The position numbers were made by a program, and so were the translations under genes. 64,000 nucleotides of DNA from Amyelois transitella (taxonomy: Eukaryota; Arthropoda; Insecta; Lepidoptera; Pyralidae): assembly GCF_032362555.1 (NCBI RefSeq), contig NC_083505.1, positions 8,485,501-8,549,500 on the forward strand. The letters run 5' to 3'. The number at the start of each line of letters is the position of its first letter. The stretch's first letter is position 1. Of this stretch, positions 1 through 10,088 are shown one piece after another. Under the pieces are notes generated by a model, which worked only from the letters and a program-made list of their open reading frames with translations, did not search any database and had not been told where the DNA came from.

Positions 1-223
1 TTATATTTCCGATGTCTAAAGTTATGAGCATCCCAAGAGCATGGACACTTGCACTAGATGCCTATTCTTCTTTTCTATTCTAAAACCAAATCTATTAGGT
101 GTCCTTTATAAGATCGATATCATGGCCCACCTATGCTCTTAATTTTGTTTTGCAGTTTATGGTAATAATGTATAGATAGTTATAATAAAAAAAATTAATT
201 ACTTTACTTTTTCTATCTTGTAG

Positions 224-3200
224 ACTGCCAGCACTCACATCGGTACCTACGACTTTGGACCTAGCTCTAACAGGGAAGACAGTGAAAGCAGACAAAGCAA
301 AAAAATTAGGAATTGTTGATCTGCTTGTTTCTCCACTTGGACCAGGTAATTCAAACTTATATTTTCTTCTTTGCCGAATTATTGCACAATTTTTTGGCAG
401 CACAAATTTTATATATATCTATGATTTTATTCCAGGTAATGGTCTTCCTGAACAAAACACTGCCAAATACCTTGAAGATGTTGCAATTCTAATTGCTAAA
501 GATATTGCATCTGGAAAAATTAAAGTAGATAGATCAAAGAAAGGTTTAGTAGAGAAAATCACGGCAACAGTAATGCAGTGGGACTTTATTAAAAATATTA
601 TATTCAATAAGGCAAAGGAACAAGTTATGAAGGCTTCTCGTGGCCTTTATCCAGCTCCTCTCAAGGTAAATGATTTATTTTGAAGTCGTAATTTTTTTCC
701 ATCATGAAATGTATCTTGTAAGTGAACTTTGTCAAGTTTCAGTTATGTAATACTTAATTATTTAGGTGGACACAATATTACATAATGATGCTCAGCTATT
801 TATTGAAATTAATATTACTTGTATGAATAGAGATTTTATAATTTATAAAAAAAAAAATTGACCTTTTTAGAGTTCGGTACTTAAAGATCAAAACAGGGCG
901 TTATTACTAATTCTCCTCTGTCTGGCTGTCCACCTGTCCATCTTTCTAACACCCGGCTATATCTCAGATTCCATAATACCTATAAAACTAAAATTTACAC
1001 AAATGATGTAGAACAATAACCGCTATAAAACTAAAATTAAGGATCCCCATACATTAACGTGTTTTTTTCGTATTTATGACTCAATATTCATAATGACAAG
1101 CTACTAAAACTAAACTAGCACTAACACTTAAAATTTTCCTAGAATGTTTACTTGTATAACCTTTCAAAATAAATAATTAAATAACAATAAAGTAAGTATT
1201 AAAGGGTGGCTCATACAACATAATTTTTATGCAATTTTTGGTCGATTTTAATAAACATTAATAGAGGTGGGTATAAAAAGTTAATATTTAAGTAATTAAC
1301 GTGATAATGGTACAAACCCTTCGTGCGCAAGTCCAAATCGTCCTTAGCTGGTTTTATTTATTACATAAAATACAACTACTAACATCTTAAATTTGTTTTT
1401 TTAATACTAACTGTAAGTACATATGTATTTGAACTAATTTGAGAGCCAAGTAGTTCCGTGAGGGGGCAGGCTGGCAGCTGTCTGTAAAAACTTTGCCATT
1501 AAAACTATGACAAATGCACTAAGATTATCTACTTATTTATAGATGCAAATGCACCAAATTTCATAACATCTATCACTAATGAATGAGGTACTTTATGAAA
1601 GGTCTGTGTGGATTAATAAAAAATATTTTTTAATAAATACTGAATTACTATTCCTTATTCCTTATAAAATATAAAGCATATTCATATTTAATGAAGTAAA
1701 AACCACTTTCCATGAAATCAAGATCAGTTTATCTAAGCAGTCTCAATTTTCTTACAGACTTTTATCAATACTATATTTGAAAATGAAGCTTTTTTACCTT
1801 ACTTAAAAAAAAATAGGTGCTTTAAAACAGTTTGTATTTTAAACTAAAATACCACTTTGTAAATATTGTTTCAGATTCTGGAAGTGGTCAGAGTTGGCGT
1901 GGACAAGGGCCCGGCAGCTGGATACGAGGCTGAGGCCCAGGCATTTGGTGAATTAGCAATGACACCTCAGAGTAAGGGTCTATTTGGACTATTTAGAGGA
2001 CAAACAGAATGCAAGAAGAACAGATTTGGAAAGGCACAGGTGGACGTTAAAACGGTATGTCTACTCTAAAATATTAACTTTATAGGGATATTTTTTACAT
2101 TATTTATTTATTAACATGGAGGCTTTGCCATTGTCATTACAATATTGCTCCCATGCGAGTATGACGATAGTACTAATTGCTTTTTAAATGATTTTATTAC
2201 CTGCATGTGTGTTGGCAAGGGTGCCTGTTTTCTTTTCATTTACTTACTTACAAGGAAGTTAGTTTACTAATACTTGTAATACATACATATGGCCACGTCT
2301 ATATCCCCAAAGGGGACAGACAGACAGAGCCAACAGTCCCGACAAGACTGAATGCCCACGTTCAGCCATTCGGCTTAATGATAGATTTGAGATTCAAATA
2401 GTGACAGGTTGCTAGCCCATCGCCTAATAATGAATCCCAAGTTTGTAAGCCTATCCCTTAGTCGCCTTTTACGACATCCATGGGAAAGAGATGGAGTGGT
2501 CTATTCTTTTTTGTATTGATGCCGGGAACCACACGGCATATATATATATTGTAATAATACTTTAATATCTGTAAATAAAGTAATAAAAATAATTATGTAA
2601 TTGTTCATATTAGTTTCAGATGTTTAGAAATCAAATACTATGAAAATGATTATTGATTAACAAATTATTATTGATTTTTTAATTTATTTGTTTTATTCAA
2701 TTTTGTCAGATTGGTGTATTAGGAGCTGGTTTGATGGGTGCTGGCATTGTCCAAGTGTCTATTGACAAAGGATACAAAGTAGTCATGAAAGATGCCACTA
2801 ATCCTGGCCTTTACCGAGGAGTTGGACAAATACAAAACGGCTTGGCTAATGCCGTCAAAAGAAAAAGAATATCCGCGTGAGTATATTTTTTAAATAAAGA
2901 AATGTCCAGCACTTTAATACAGAGGAATAAACATAACAATTTTTTTTTATTAATCTATATAATATATATTACGTTGAGCGCTTAAATTTTTTCCTGTTAT
3001 TAAGGATTTCGAAAAATGTTTTTAATTGACAGTAAAGATTTTTTTGACTTATGTATTAAAGGAGGCAGGCAATTATTTGAACCCAAAAACTGCAACTTGT
3101 AATGTGAGTAGCTGAAAACTATACTCTTGTTCAATGTGAGCCATGTAGTAGCTATTCATCATGATGAAAGTATGTTCCAATTAACAGATTACAAAAAGAC

Positions 3201-5992
3201 AAATTCCTGTCAAACCTGCTTCCAACACTGGAGTACTCCAAGTTCAAGACTGTGGATTGTGTGATCGAGGCTGTATTCGAAGACATCAACATCAAACACA
3301 AGGTGATCAAGGAGTTGGAGGCTGTAGTGCCGAAACACTGCGTCATTGCGACCAATACCAGCGCTATCCCAATCACGAAGATCGCTGCTGGCAGTTCCAG
3401 ACCTGACAAAGTTATTGGTGAGCAAAAACATTTTATTTTACATTATTTAATCGCAGGATTCGTGCTTTATTTTAAGCAGTACTTAGCTCCATGGCCATTC
3501 TATGGAACTATTATTTTATATTTATCATAATATTAATTTTGGGAAACAGAATATATTTATCAGAAAAGCCTAGTCATGGATTGTTAATAAGAGCTGAGAA
3601 CTGAGAACATACTTCAGTATGTTCTCAAGAAACGTGGTTGTTGTGGATAGGTTGGAACTCATCACCTCTTTTTCCTATCATCGCTATCTGCACAGTAAAA
3701 ACAGTGCTATTAAATGTGTGAGATAAATCAAAAATTAATTTAATTTCCCTCCAATGAAATTTTATAATAAACATGTTGGTATTTCACACTTGACTAAATT
3801 CAGACATCCAGAAGTTTCAGTAACAAATTCAGACGAGTAAAAAAGCATTTAGGAATTTGTTAGGAACCAGTTCTAGCATGGAGATAATTTTTTTTTTTTA
3901 CTTATAAATAGGCATGCACTACTTCTCCCCCGTGGACAAGATGCAGCTGCTGGAGATCATCCGCCACCCGGGCACCAGCGACGACACGGCCGCGGCCGCG
4001 GTGGCCGTGGGCCTGCGGCAGGGGAAGGTCGTCATCACGGTCGGAGACGGCCCCGGCTTCTACACCACGCGCATCCTCTCCACTATGCTCAGCGAGGCTA
4101 TTAGGTAATGTCTATCTAACTTTGTTAAGTTATAGGTTTGTCTCTCTTACCTCTGCGTGTTCCCGGTTGTACCCTCCACAGACCCGCCTTCCGATTTAAT
4201 ATTCAATAAAATTATAAATCACTGAACCAATTTTGATGAAATTTGGGGTATAGATAGAATTGACCCTTAGGAAGAACATAGGCTAACTTACTTTTTATTG
4301 CAATAAATGAGAAGAAAATCATGCAGACTAACTGATACAGTGACTCTTGGTTGACTGATCAGCATTGATATTTGGATGGAACAAAGATTTGAAATTTGGC
4401 ATGTAGTCCTTGAGTGGTCTAGGGACAAAGCAAAAATTTACCGAATTTCCCTCAAAAAATATATAACCAGGATGTTCTGCTTTACACAGGCGGAACCGCA
4501 GGTACAGTCTCGCATCTTATATCTACTGTCATTTAACATATAAATGAACTTTTAGGCTACTACAAGAAGGAGTAGATCCCAAGGAGTTGGACAACATGAC
4601 GAAGCAGTTTGGCTTCCCAGTGGGCGCTGCGACGCTCGCCGACGAAGTTGGCATTGATGTCGGCTCTCACATTGCTGTGGATTTATCAAAGGTAAGAACC
4701 GTTTTATTTAATTTTATTGACATAAAATTTGATGAAACTTTCTATTGACTAAAAAATATAAAAAATATGTCCATACGTCTCTCCAATGTATTTAGGCTTC
4801 TGTTCACTCTATTTTTATTATACTACTTTTTTATAATCATTGGCTTAATTTCCTATATATAAGACAACTTCATTATTTCTTTAACTATGTAATGGTTTTT
4901 ATAAAACTTTGTTATAATTATGTCTTATTTATGAAATAAAAATAATGTTTCAGGCGTTTGGCGACCGTATTAGCGGTGGCAACTTAAACATAATGCAGGA
5001 CTTTGTGAAAGCAGGCTTCATGGGTCGAAAGTCTGGAAAAGGAATCTACGTTTATGAGAAGGGCACGAAGAATAGGGACGTAAATCAGGAAGCAATACAG
5101 TTACTAAAGGAAAAGTACGCTCTTGAACCCCGCGGCGCAAACACAGTAGAAGACCAACAGTTGAGGATGGTGTCCAGGTAATGTAAACTTTAATAACAAC
5201 AAAATAAAATCAACAATGTGTCTGTTCTAATCTCTGATTTGGTAAACTCTTTGGTGGATTTACTTTAAAAATAATTGAAAACTTTTTTTCTAAGAGAAAT
5301 ATAGAAAACTCTTGTTTTTAAGGTTTGTGAACGAAGCTGTATTATCTTTAGAAGAAAAGATCTTGCACAGTCCTTTGGAGGGTGACGTCGGAGCCGTCTT
5401 TGGGCTTGGTTTCCCGCCTTTCACTGGTGGACCTTTCAGGTAAAAATCTGTTTTGTCTGCTTAATACATAACACGTGCACCATTTAATTTATTTCACTAT
5501 GCACATTACATCAGTTTCTCGAGTCTCTCTTATGCAAGTTAGGGAGTTTTAAGATAATACTCAATAAGCATCATTTGAATTCGCCTGCTTAGGCCCCATC
5601 TTGCTTACCATCATGCAGTTTGTAGTCAAATACACTCAAATATTTTCTGAATAAAAACCAATTAGAATTGTAGGAACTCTTCAGCTTTGTTGTTTTTACC
5701 AGGTTGTTGACACTTTCTTATGCTTAATTCATAACATATATATATATGGGAAAAGATTTATCTAGGAATCATTTATATACAAGAAATTGGTATATTGTGT
5801 AACAACGTTTTTACTAGTAAAATTTTAACATAATATTTTTATGGCATTTGTTACAGATGGGTTGATCAATTTGGTGCTGAAAAATTAGTAAGGAAAATGG
5901 AGGAGTACCAAGGTCTGTACGGCGCGCCCTTCAAGCCCGCCCAGACTCTTGTAGATATGGCGAAAGATCCCAGCAAGAAATTCTATAACTAG
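224..5992 (+). CDS. HADHA: Trifunctional enzyme subunit alpha, mitochondrial (3' portion)
   Basis: Alpha subunit of the mitochondrial trifunctional protein, which carries long-chain enoyl-CoA hydratase and 3-hydroxyacyl-CoA dehydrogenase activities in beta-oxidation. Exons read from conserved splice sites and continuous phase: 224-345, 436-665, 1875-2054, 2710-2876, 3188-3417, 3912-4104, 4556-4691, 4954-5177, 5323-5439, 5857-5992 (stop TAG). The first two exons are the end of the hydratase part and the linker ([23 protein letters not shown]). Exon 4 opens the NAD-binding Rossmann fold ([13 protein letters not shown]). Exons 5-6 carry [22 protein letters not shown] and [15 protein letters not shown] of the dehydrogenase. 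The C-terminal helical domain follows ([42 protein letters not shown]). The protein ends FYN. The 5' exons (transit peptide, most of the hydratase) lie left of the window. AATAAA is at 6340. All phases match, so the gene looks functional. Confidence 0.96.
666..1874. other. HADHA intron, no gene recognised
   Basis: 1.2 kb AT-rich intron. The stretch around 870-1060 (a run of TGTCTGGCTGTCCACCTGTC followed by 'tatctcag', 'ataaaactaaaatt') resembles the decayed interspersed repeats found elsewhere in the window. I see no open frame or RNA gene. Confidence 0.4.
2281..2538 (-). mobile_element. SINE, LINE-partnered family (copy 1)
   Basis: Full-length copy of the commonest repeat here, inserted in a HADHA intron in reverse orientation. 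It reads from the CATACATAT tail through 'gccacgt', 'gacagagccaacag', 'gctagcccatcgcct', 'agtcgccttttacgacatcc' to 'gccgggaaccac'. The same ordered blocks recur at 13114, 19672, 21435, 36021, 50713, 58842 and 60704. No coding capacity. Confidence 0.85.
4145..4520. repeat. Decayed interspersed repeat, Helitron-like (uncertain)
   Basis: Intronic stretch with phrases typical of lepidopteran CTAG-ended repeats ('ctgaaccaattttgatgaaatttgg', then 'gatttgaaatttggcatgtag'). Ends are not clear and the family is not certain. Confidence 0.35.
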
Positions 5993-6446
5993 TGTAGTGA
6001 TATTATGTGAAAAGGCCCTTATGTATTCCATCTTATCATTTTATGAGTCAACTCTTCAGTGTGTAAGTGACTGAAAGGTAGCATAGCTTGTTGAGCAAGC
6101 TGTTCTTACTGATTAGAATGTAAAGAAGTATTTATTCGGATTCGTAGGAAGATATATCAAGAATATTAATCCTTAAGAAATGTGTTAATACAGCTATAAT
6201 GGCATGACAATCAGTTCTATGTTAAGCGAAGAGTTATCGTGGCTGTCATCCTCATCGTATCGTAATTTATTAATAATTTCCTTTGGAATATTTTATTTGA
6301 GATTTGTGCTGTACGCGTTTTTAAGATTCATTCAAATTTAATAAAAATATTTATTTTATAAAAAAAACCTGTTTAATTTCCCAAAAGCCCCTTACGCTCT
6401 ATATGTATACCAATCATTATTCTGACTTATATTTTAATATTCTATA

Positions 6447-6632
6447 CTAGCTTTTAGTCGCAACTTCATCCGCGTACTGCCTTTTTTCGCAATAAAAAGT
6501 TATGCCCAAGTTCTTATTCAGGGCCAACTCGTGTCTCTGTACCAAATTTTATCAAAATCGCTACAGTGGTTTAGTCGTGAAAGTGTAACAGACAAGAGTT
6601 ACTTTCGCATTTATAATATTATTAGGGATTAG
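6447..6632 (-). mobile_element. Helitron-like non-autonomous repeat
   Basis: Intergenic. On the minus strand it begins near 'aatattataaatgcg' and ends in 'gcgactaaaagCTAG' followed by T. A CTRR 3' end placed before T fits the Helitron rule. The internal phrases 'accaaattttatcaaaatcg' and 'tggtttagtcgtgaaagtgt' recur in related repeats across moth genomes. The assignment rests on end structure and familiar sequence, not on an alignment. Confidence 0.55.
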
Positions 6633-6950
6633 CATAAACGCGGGCCTGAGAGATTTGGCCTGTTACTAGTGTAAACCTGATTTCTAGTCTTTATAATTTA
6701 CTATTGCACTTTGGATTAGGAATCTCTCTTATAGTCGTTAAAGGTGGCTTATATAAGGGAATAGGCATCCATTCAATATCACGATATAAACACAGTCTGT
6801 ACTAGCTGTTGACTTATTTATTTCTCGTATGGATTTGTGTCTCCACCTCGAAGATCCACCGCTTTCAGCAACGCTATACCGTCCTAAGTTACGATGAAGT
6901 TGACTGATATTTATCATTTGTGATTGACTTTGTCATACACAGTATCTGGC

Positions 6951-7156
6951 GTACCGTGTGGTACCTGGTACCAATGCAAATAAAGGATAAGACCAATCGA
7001 TCTATTTTCCAAGAATATCTTAAAAGGCATATGCTTATAAACTTGCATTTTTTTTGTGATGGGATGGCAACCTGTCACTATTTGCTATATAACTGAACGT
7101 GGCCTATCCAAGACTGTTGCCTCTGTCGACCCCGCAAGGGATACAGACGTGATTAT
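6951..7156 (+). mobile_element. SINE, LINE-partnered family (copy 2, fused to LINE)
   Basis: Diverged copy: 'ccgtgtggtacctggtacc', then 'ggcaacctgtcactatttg', 'ctgaacgtggcctatc', 'ccccgcaagggatacagacgtg'. Its 3' end 'gattatatgtATGA' runs straight into RTE-like LINE sequence at 7157 without a tail repeat in between. Confidence 0.75.
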
Positions 7157-7775
7157 ATGTATGATAGTGATATTGAAAGGAGAGTGAACGCGGGGAACAT
7201 GGTGAATGGAGCTTTGCATGCCTTTATGAGCAGTCAGAAACTGTCCAAAAAGGCTCGACTGGCTGTGCACAGGGGCGTGTTGGTCCCGACATTATGTATG
7301 GGAGTGAAAGTTGGGTATGGCAAAAGAAGCATGAAAGCAGAATAAATGCAGTGGAAATGAGAGCGTTAAGGAGTATGATGGGTGTGAAATTGAGTGACAG
7401 GATAATTAACAGCGTGATAAGGGAATGTTGTGATGTGAAAGAAGATGTAGGTAGTTACAGGAATAGAAAAGAGTATGTTAAGATGGTTTGGTCATGTGGA
7501 GAGGATGAATGAAAGCAGGTTGACTAAGCAGATATACAAGGAGAGTGTGGAGGGAAAGGTCGGAGTGGGAAGACCTAGACGAACGTATCTTGATCAAATT
7601 AAGGACGTCCTTGTAAAGGGTCAGGTCAAAAGTACCCGAAACCGCCGAGCTTGTATGAAGAGAGTTATGAATGTGGATGAAGCGAAGTATGCAGAGATCG
7701 CGGCAAGTGGAAAGAGGTAGTCTCTGCCTACCCCTCCGGGAAAGAGGCGTGATATTATGTATGTATGTTATATGT
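7157..7775 (+). mobile_element. RTE-like LINE, 5'-truncated fragment
   Basis: Encodes the C-terminal part of the same protein as the intact copy at 47117-49258: SDIERRVNAGNMVNGALHAF, SQKLSKKARLAVHRG, then RALRSMMGVKLSDRI and VGVGRPRRTYLDQIKDVL. The reading frame is broken relative to that copy by small indels (around 7290, around 7450 and near 7690), so it appears in three overlapping frames. It ends 'cctccgggaaagaggcgtga', a short ATGT tail, then unique sequence. Dead copy between HADHA and the DHHC gene. Confidence 0.9.
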
Positions 7776-8311
7776 ATGTATTATCTTTGCCTTTGCACTG
7801 ACTGCAGTTGACACTGACAATGACCACAGTACACTCGCTTACAAAATTCGGTCTCTTGTACTTTTGATCATTTGATGTTTAAATTATTTTGTAGAAAGTA
7901 TAACATAACCTAAACAAAATAAAATCAATCAAAATATCTTTAACATAACCTGAGCAAGTACCTCAGTGATAAGATAGAAAGGCTTGTAGACAATACTGTC
8001 GTATTTTATCCCTAAGCAAATCCTTGGCAACAGGTCCGTCATAAAGAAAGGCAAGGAAAAAACTACAGCAATATCAAATCAAAAATTCATACCACAGATT
8101 CATGCACTGGATAGATGGAAGTTAAACGTATGTATCATACAAATACAAAAAAGATGTTATTAAGTTACCTATATGTATGTACCGCTTTCTCATACTGATT
8201 TGAACTGTTTCATTTGGTGTTTATAATCTTAGTTCATTTCATATACTTAAGTATTTATTTTTTATTATTTATAATTACATTAAATAATAAGATTGATTTA
8301 GGCCCGTTCTG

Positions 8312-8463
8312 CCTAAATTGAGGTTCAAATAGTTAGGTTAGTTTATTGCTACAAGAAAAATCCCAAGTTTATTATATAGCTATTCCCTTAGTAGCTTTTT
8401 TTGACATCAAAGGGAAAGATATGGATGGAGTGATCCTGGCCGGCAACCACATGGCACCAAAAA
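8312..8463 (-). mobile_element. SINE fragment, LINE-partnered family (copy 3)
   Basis: Strongly decayed reverse copy: 'attgaggttcaaatagt', 'tcccaagtttat', 'attcccttagtagc', 'gacatcaaagggaaagat', 'gccggcaaccacatggc'. It lies 260 bp upstream of the DHHC gene start. Confidence 0.6.
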
Positions 8464-8721
8464 TGAATTAAATTATTAACCATTTGTGTCTTCAATACAA
8501 AAACACTAGCCAACTGGTTTGAGTTGCATCAAATAGCAAACAAACCAAAAGGCTGAGAAAATTTTAAACAATAGTGACGTGAATAGTTAATCAACTGGTA
8601 GCTAAAAGAAAAAAAATTGTATTTATTTATTTAAATTTCAGGTATTAAATGAAGTATCAAATGGTCCATTACTACCTTCATCAACAGTGGTTTCCTTTAG
8701 TTGGTTTGGTGATTTGTTCTC

Positions 8722-9567
8722 ATGTGTATAATCAACGCTAATTCTATAAAAAACAAATTCCTTAAGCGGATATTGGACCACATCTTTTATCTCATATTTG
8801 TTTTGATTTTCATACCAGGGATTTACTATTTCCACCTTGGCATTGTGTTACCAAATTTTGTAGGGATATGGAGTTTAGAATATCATTTTCACTTACTTCT
8901 ATCACACTTCTTCTTACTCAATGTAGTAAGCAACATGGTTTTTGGTATGTTTACTGATACAAGCATTAAAGGAAGATTTTTGGGTAGCACTGATAAGAAA
9001 GACTGGACCGTGTGTTCCGTTTGTGAATGCCTGCGACCACCCCGTGCCTGGCACTGCAATATTTGTAATATTTGCATTTTAAAAAGAGATCACCACTGTA
9101 CATTTTTTGCTTGTTGTATAGGTTACTTTAATCTTAGATATTTCATGTTTTTTACTTTTTATATTTTTATTGCCAATAGCTATTCCTTATACTATAATAT
9201 AAAATTCTTAGCACTATTTTTGACATGGAACCATGGCATAGTTATTTTAAAATTTTTATTTCCTTTATTTAGTTTTGTATTTGATTTTGGTTATGAAAGT
9301 TTATATGTTACTTTAGTTGTGGTCCAGTTTGTCATAATAGCATTTTCAGGATTTTTATTTTTTTATCATTTAAATAATTTACTCAAAGGAAGAGTAGGTC
9401 CAGAAATAAAGCTTGGTAAAAAAGGGTTACTGTATGATAAGGGCTGGAAATCTAACTTGATAGAAGTATTTGGTTCTAGATATTATTTGACCTGGGTTGC
9501 AGCTTTTATAAATAGTCCTTTACCAGGTAATGGTTTGGAATGGGTTGTTGAAGACAAATACAAATAA
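8722..9567 (+). CDS. ZDHHC24: DHHC palmitoyltransferase, ZDHHC24-like, single exon
   Basis: Protein S-acyltransferase of 281 residues, probably in Golgi/ER membranes, attaching palmitate to cysteines of target proteins. The zinc-binding cysteine-rich domain runs from about C98 to N137: CSVCECLRPPRAWHCNIC, then KRDHHCTFFACCIGYFN with the catalytic DHHC at 123-126. Hydrophobic segments at about 19-40, 57-77, 138-160 and 190-218 give the usual four-pass layout. The C-terminal LTWVAAFINSPLPGNG matches the conserved tail of insect ZDHHC24-like proteins. The start is the first ATG after an in-frame TGA at 8710. There are no introns, unlike the neighbouring genes. AATAAA is at 9907. The DHHC family call is certain; the exact subfamily is inferred from the C-terminal motif and size. 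Confidence 0.93.
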   Translation: MCIINANSIKNKFLKRILDHIFYLIFVLIFIPGIYYFHLGIVLPNFVGIWSLEYHFHLLLSHFFLLNVVSNMVFGMFTDTSIKGRFLGSTDKKDWTVCSVCECLRPPRAWHCNICNICILKRDHHCTFFACCIGYFNLRYFMFFTFYIFIANSYSLYYNIKFLALFLTWNHGIVILKFLFPLFSFVFDFGYESLYVTLVVVQFVIIAFSGFLFFYHLNNLLKGRVGPEIKLGKKGLLYDKGWKSNLIEVFGSRYYLTWVAAFINSPLPGNGLEWVVEDKYK

Positions 9568-10088
9568 ACAAAAGCAAGATAACACAGTTCAGTCAGACGT
9601 ACATATAAAATTGTTGCTTATTTTATCAATCTATTTAGTTAATAATTCATGAAATTATGAAAAGCTTTAATTAATTACAAATGCATTCAACAAGTTACAA
9701 ATGTGATAGCAATATTTATACATAGATATATTTTAACATATATAGCAACTACTTTTTATATCAATGTTTCAAGCAAATCTTAAATGTAAAATTAGTATTT
9801 GAAACAATACATGTGTTAAAGTGGGGCCTTATTTTTATACTGTCTATGAAAAATGTGCCTTGTAATGGTAATGTAGTATAAGAAAATTACAATGTAATGT
9901 TATCAAAATAAAAGTAGTTTCTAAGTATATTTTGTTTATTTTCCATAATTAGTTTAAATCATTATTACATTTTATTTTACATGATATCATTGTTTCTTTA
10001 TATCCATAAATAACCACCAGGGAGCACTAAACGACCACCCCGCCCGCGGCGCGATCTTTGCTCTGTAGTAAAATATGCCTACCTATGG
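9568..10088. other. Convergent 3' ends of the DHHC and MFSD1 genes
   Basis: The AATAAA of the plus-strand DHHC gene is at 9907-9912. A minus-strand AATAAA (TTTATT at 9935-9940) would serve MFSD1. The two signals are under 30 bp apart and face each other, so the cleavage sites abut or overlap. The MFSD1 side holds a small GC-rich patch at 10028-10055. Confidence 0.6.

Noticed and set aside
255-257. TTG at 255 as a start codon for a 142-residue protein
   Set aside because: The frame continues upstream to a splice acceptor at 223 with conserved HADHA residues; it is an internal exon, and reading past 345 would include intron.
7157-7720. A host gene encoding 60-80-residue proteins
   Set aside because: The pieces match the C-terminus of the LINE at 47117; it is a broken LINE copy.
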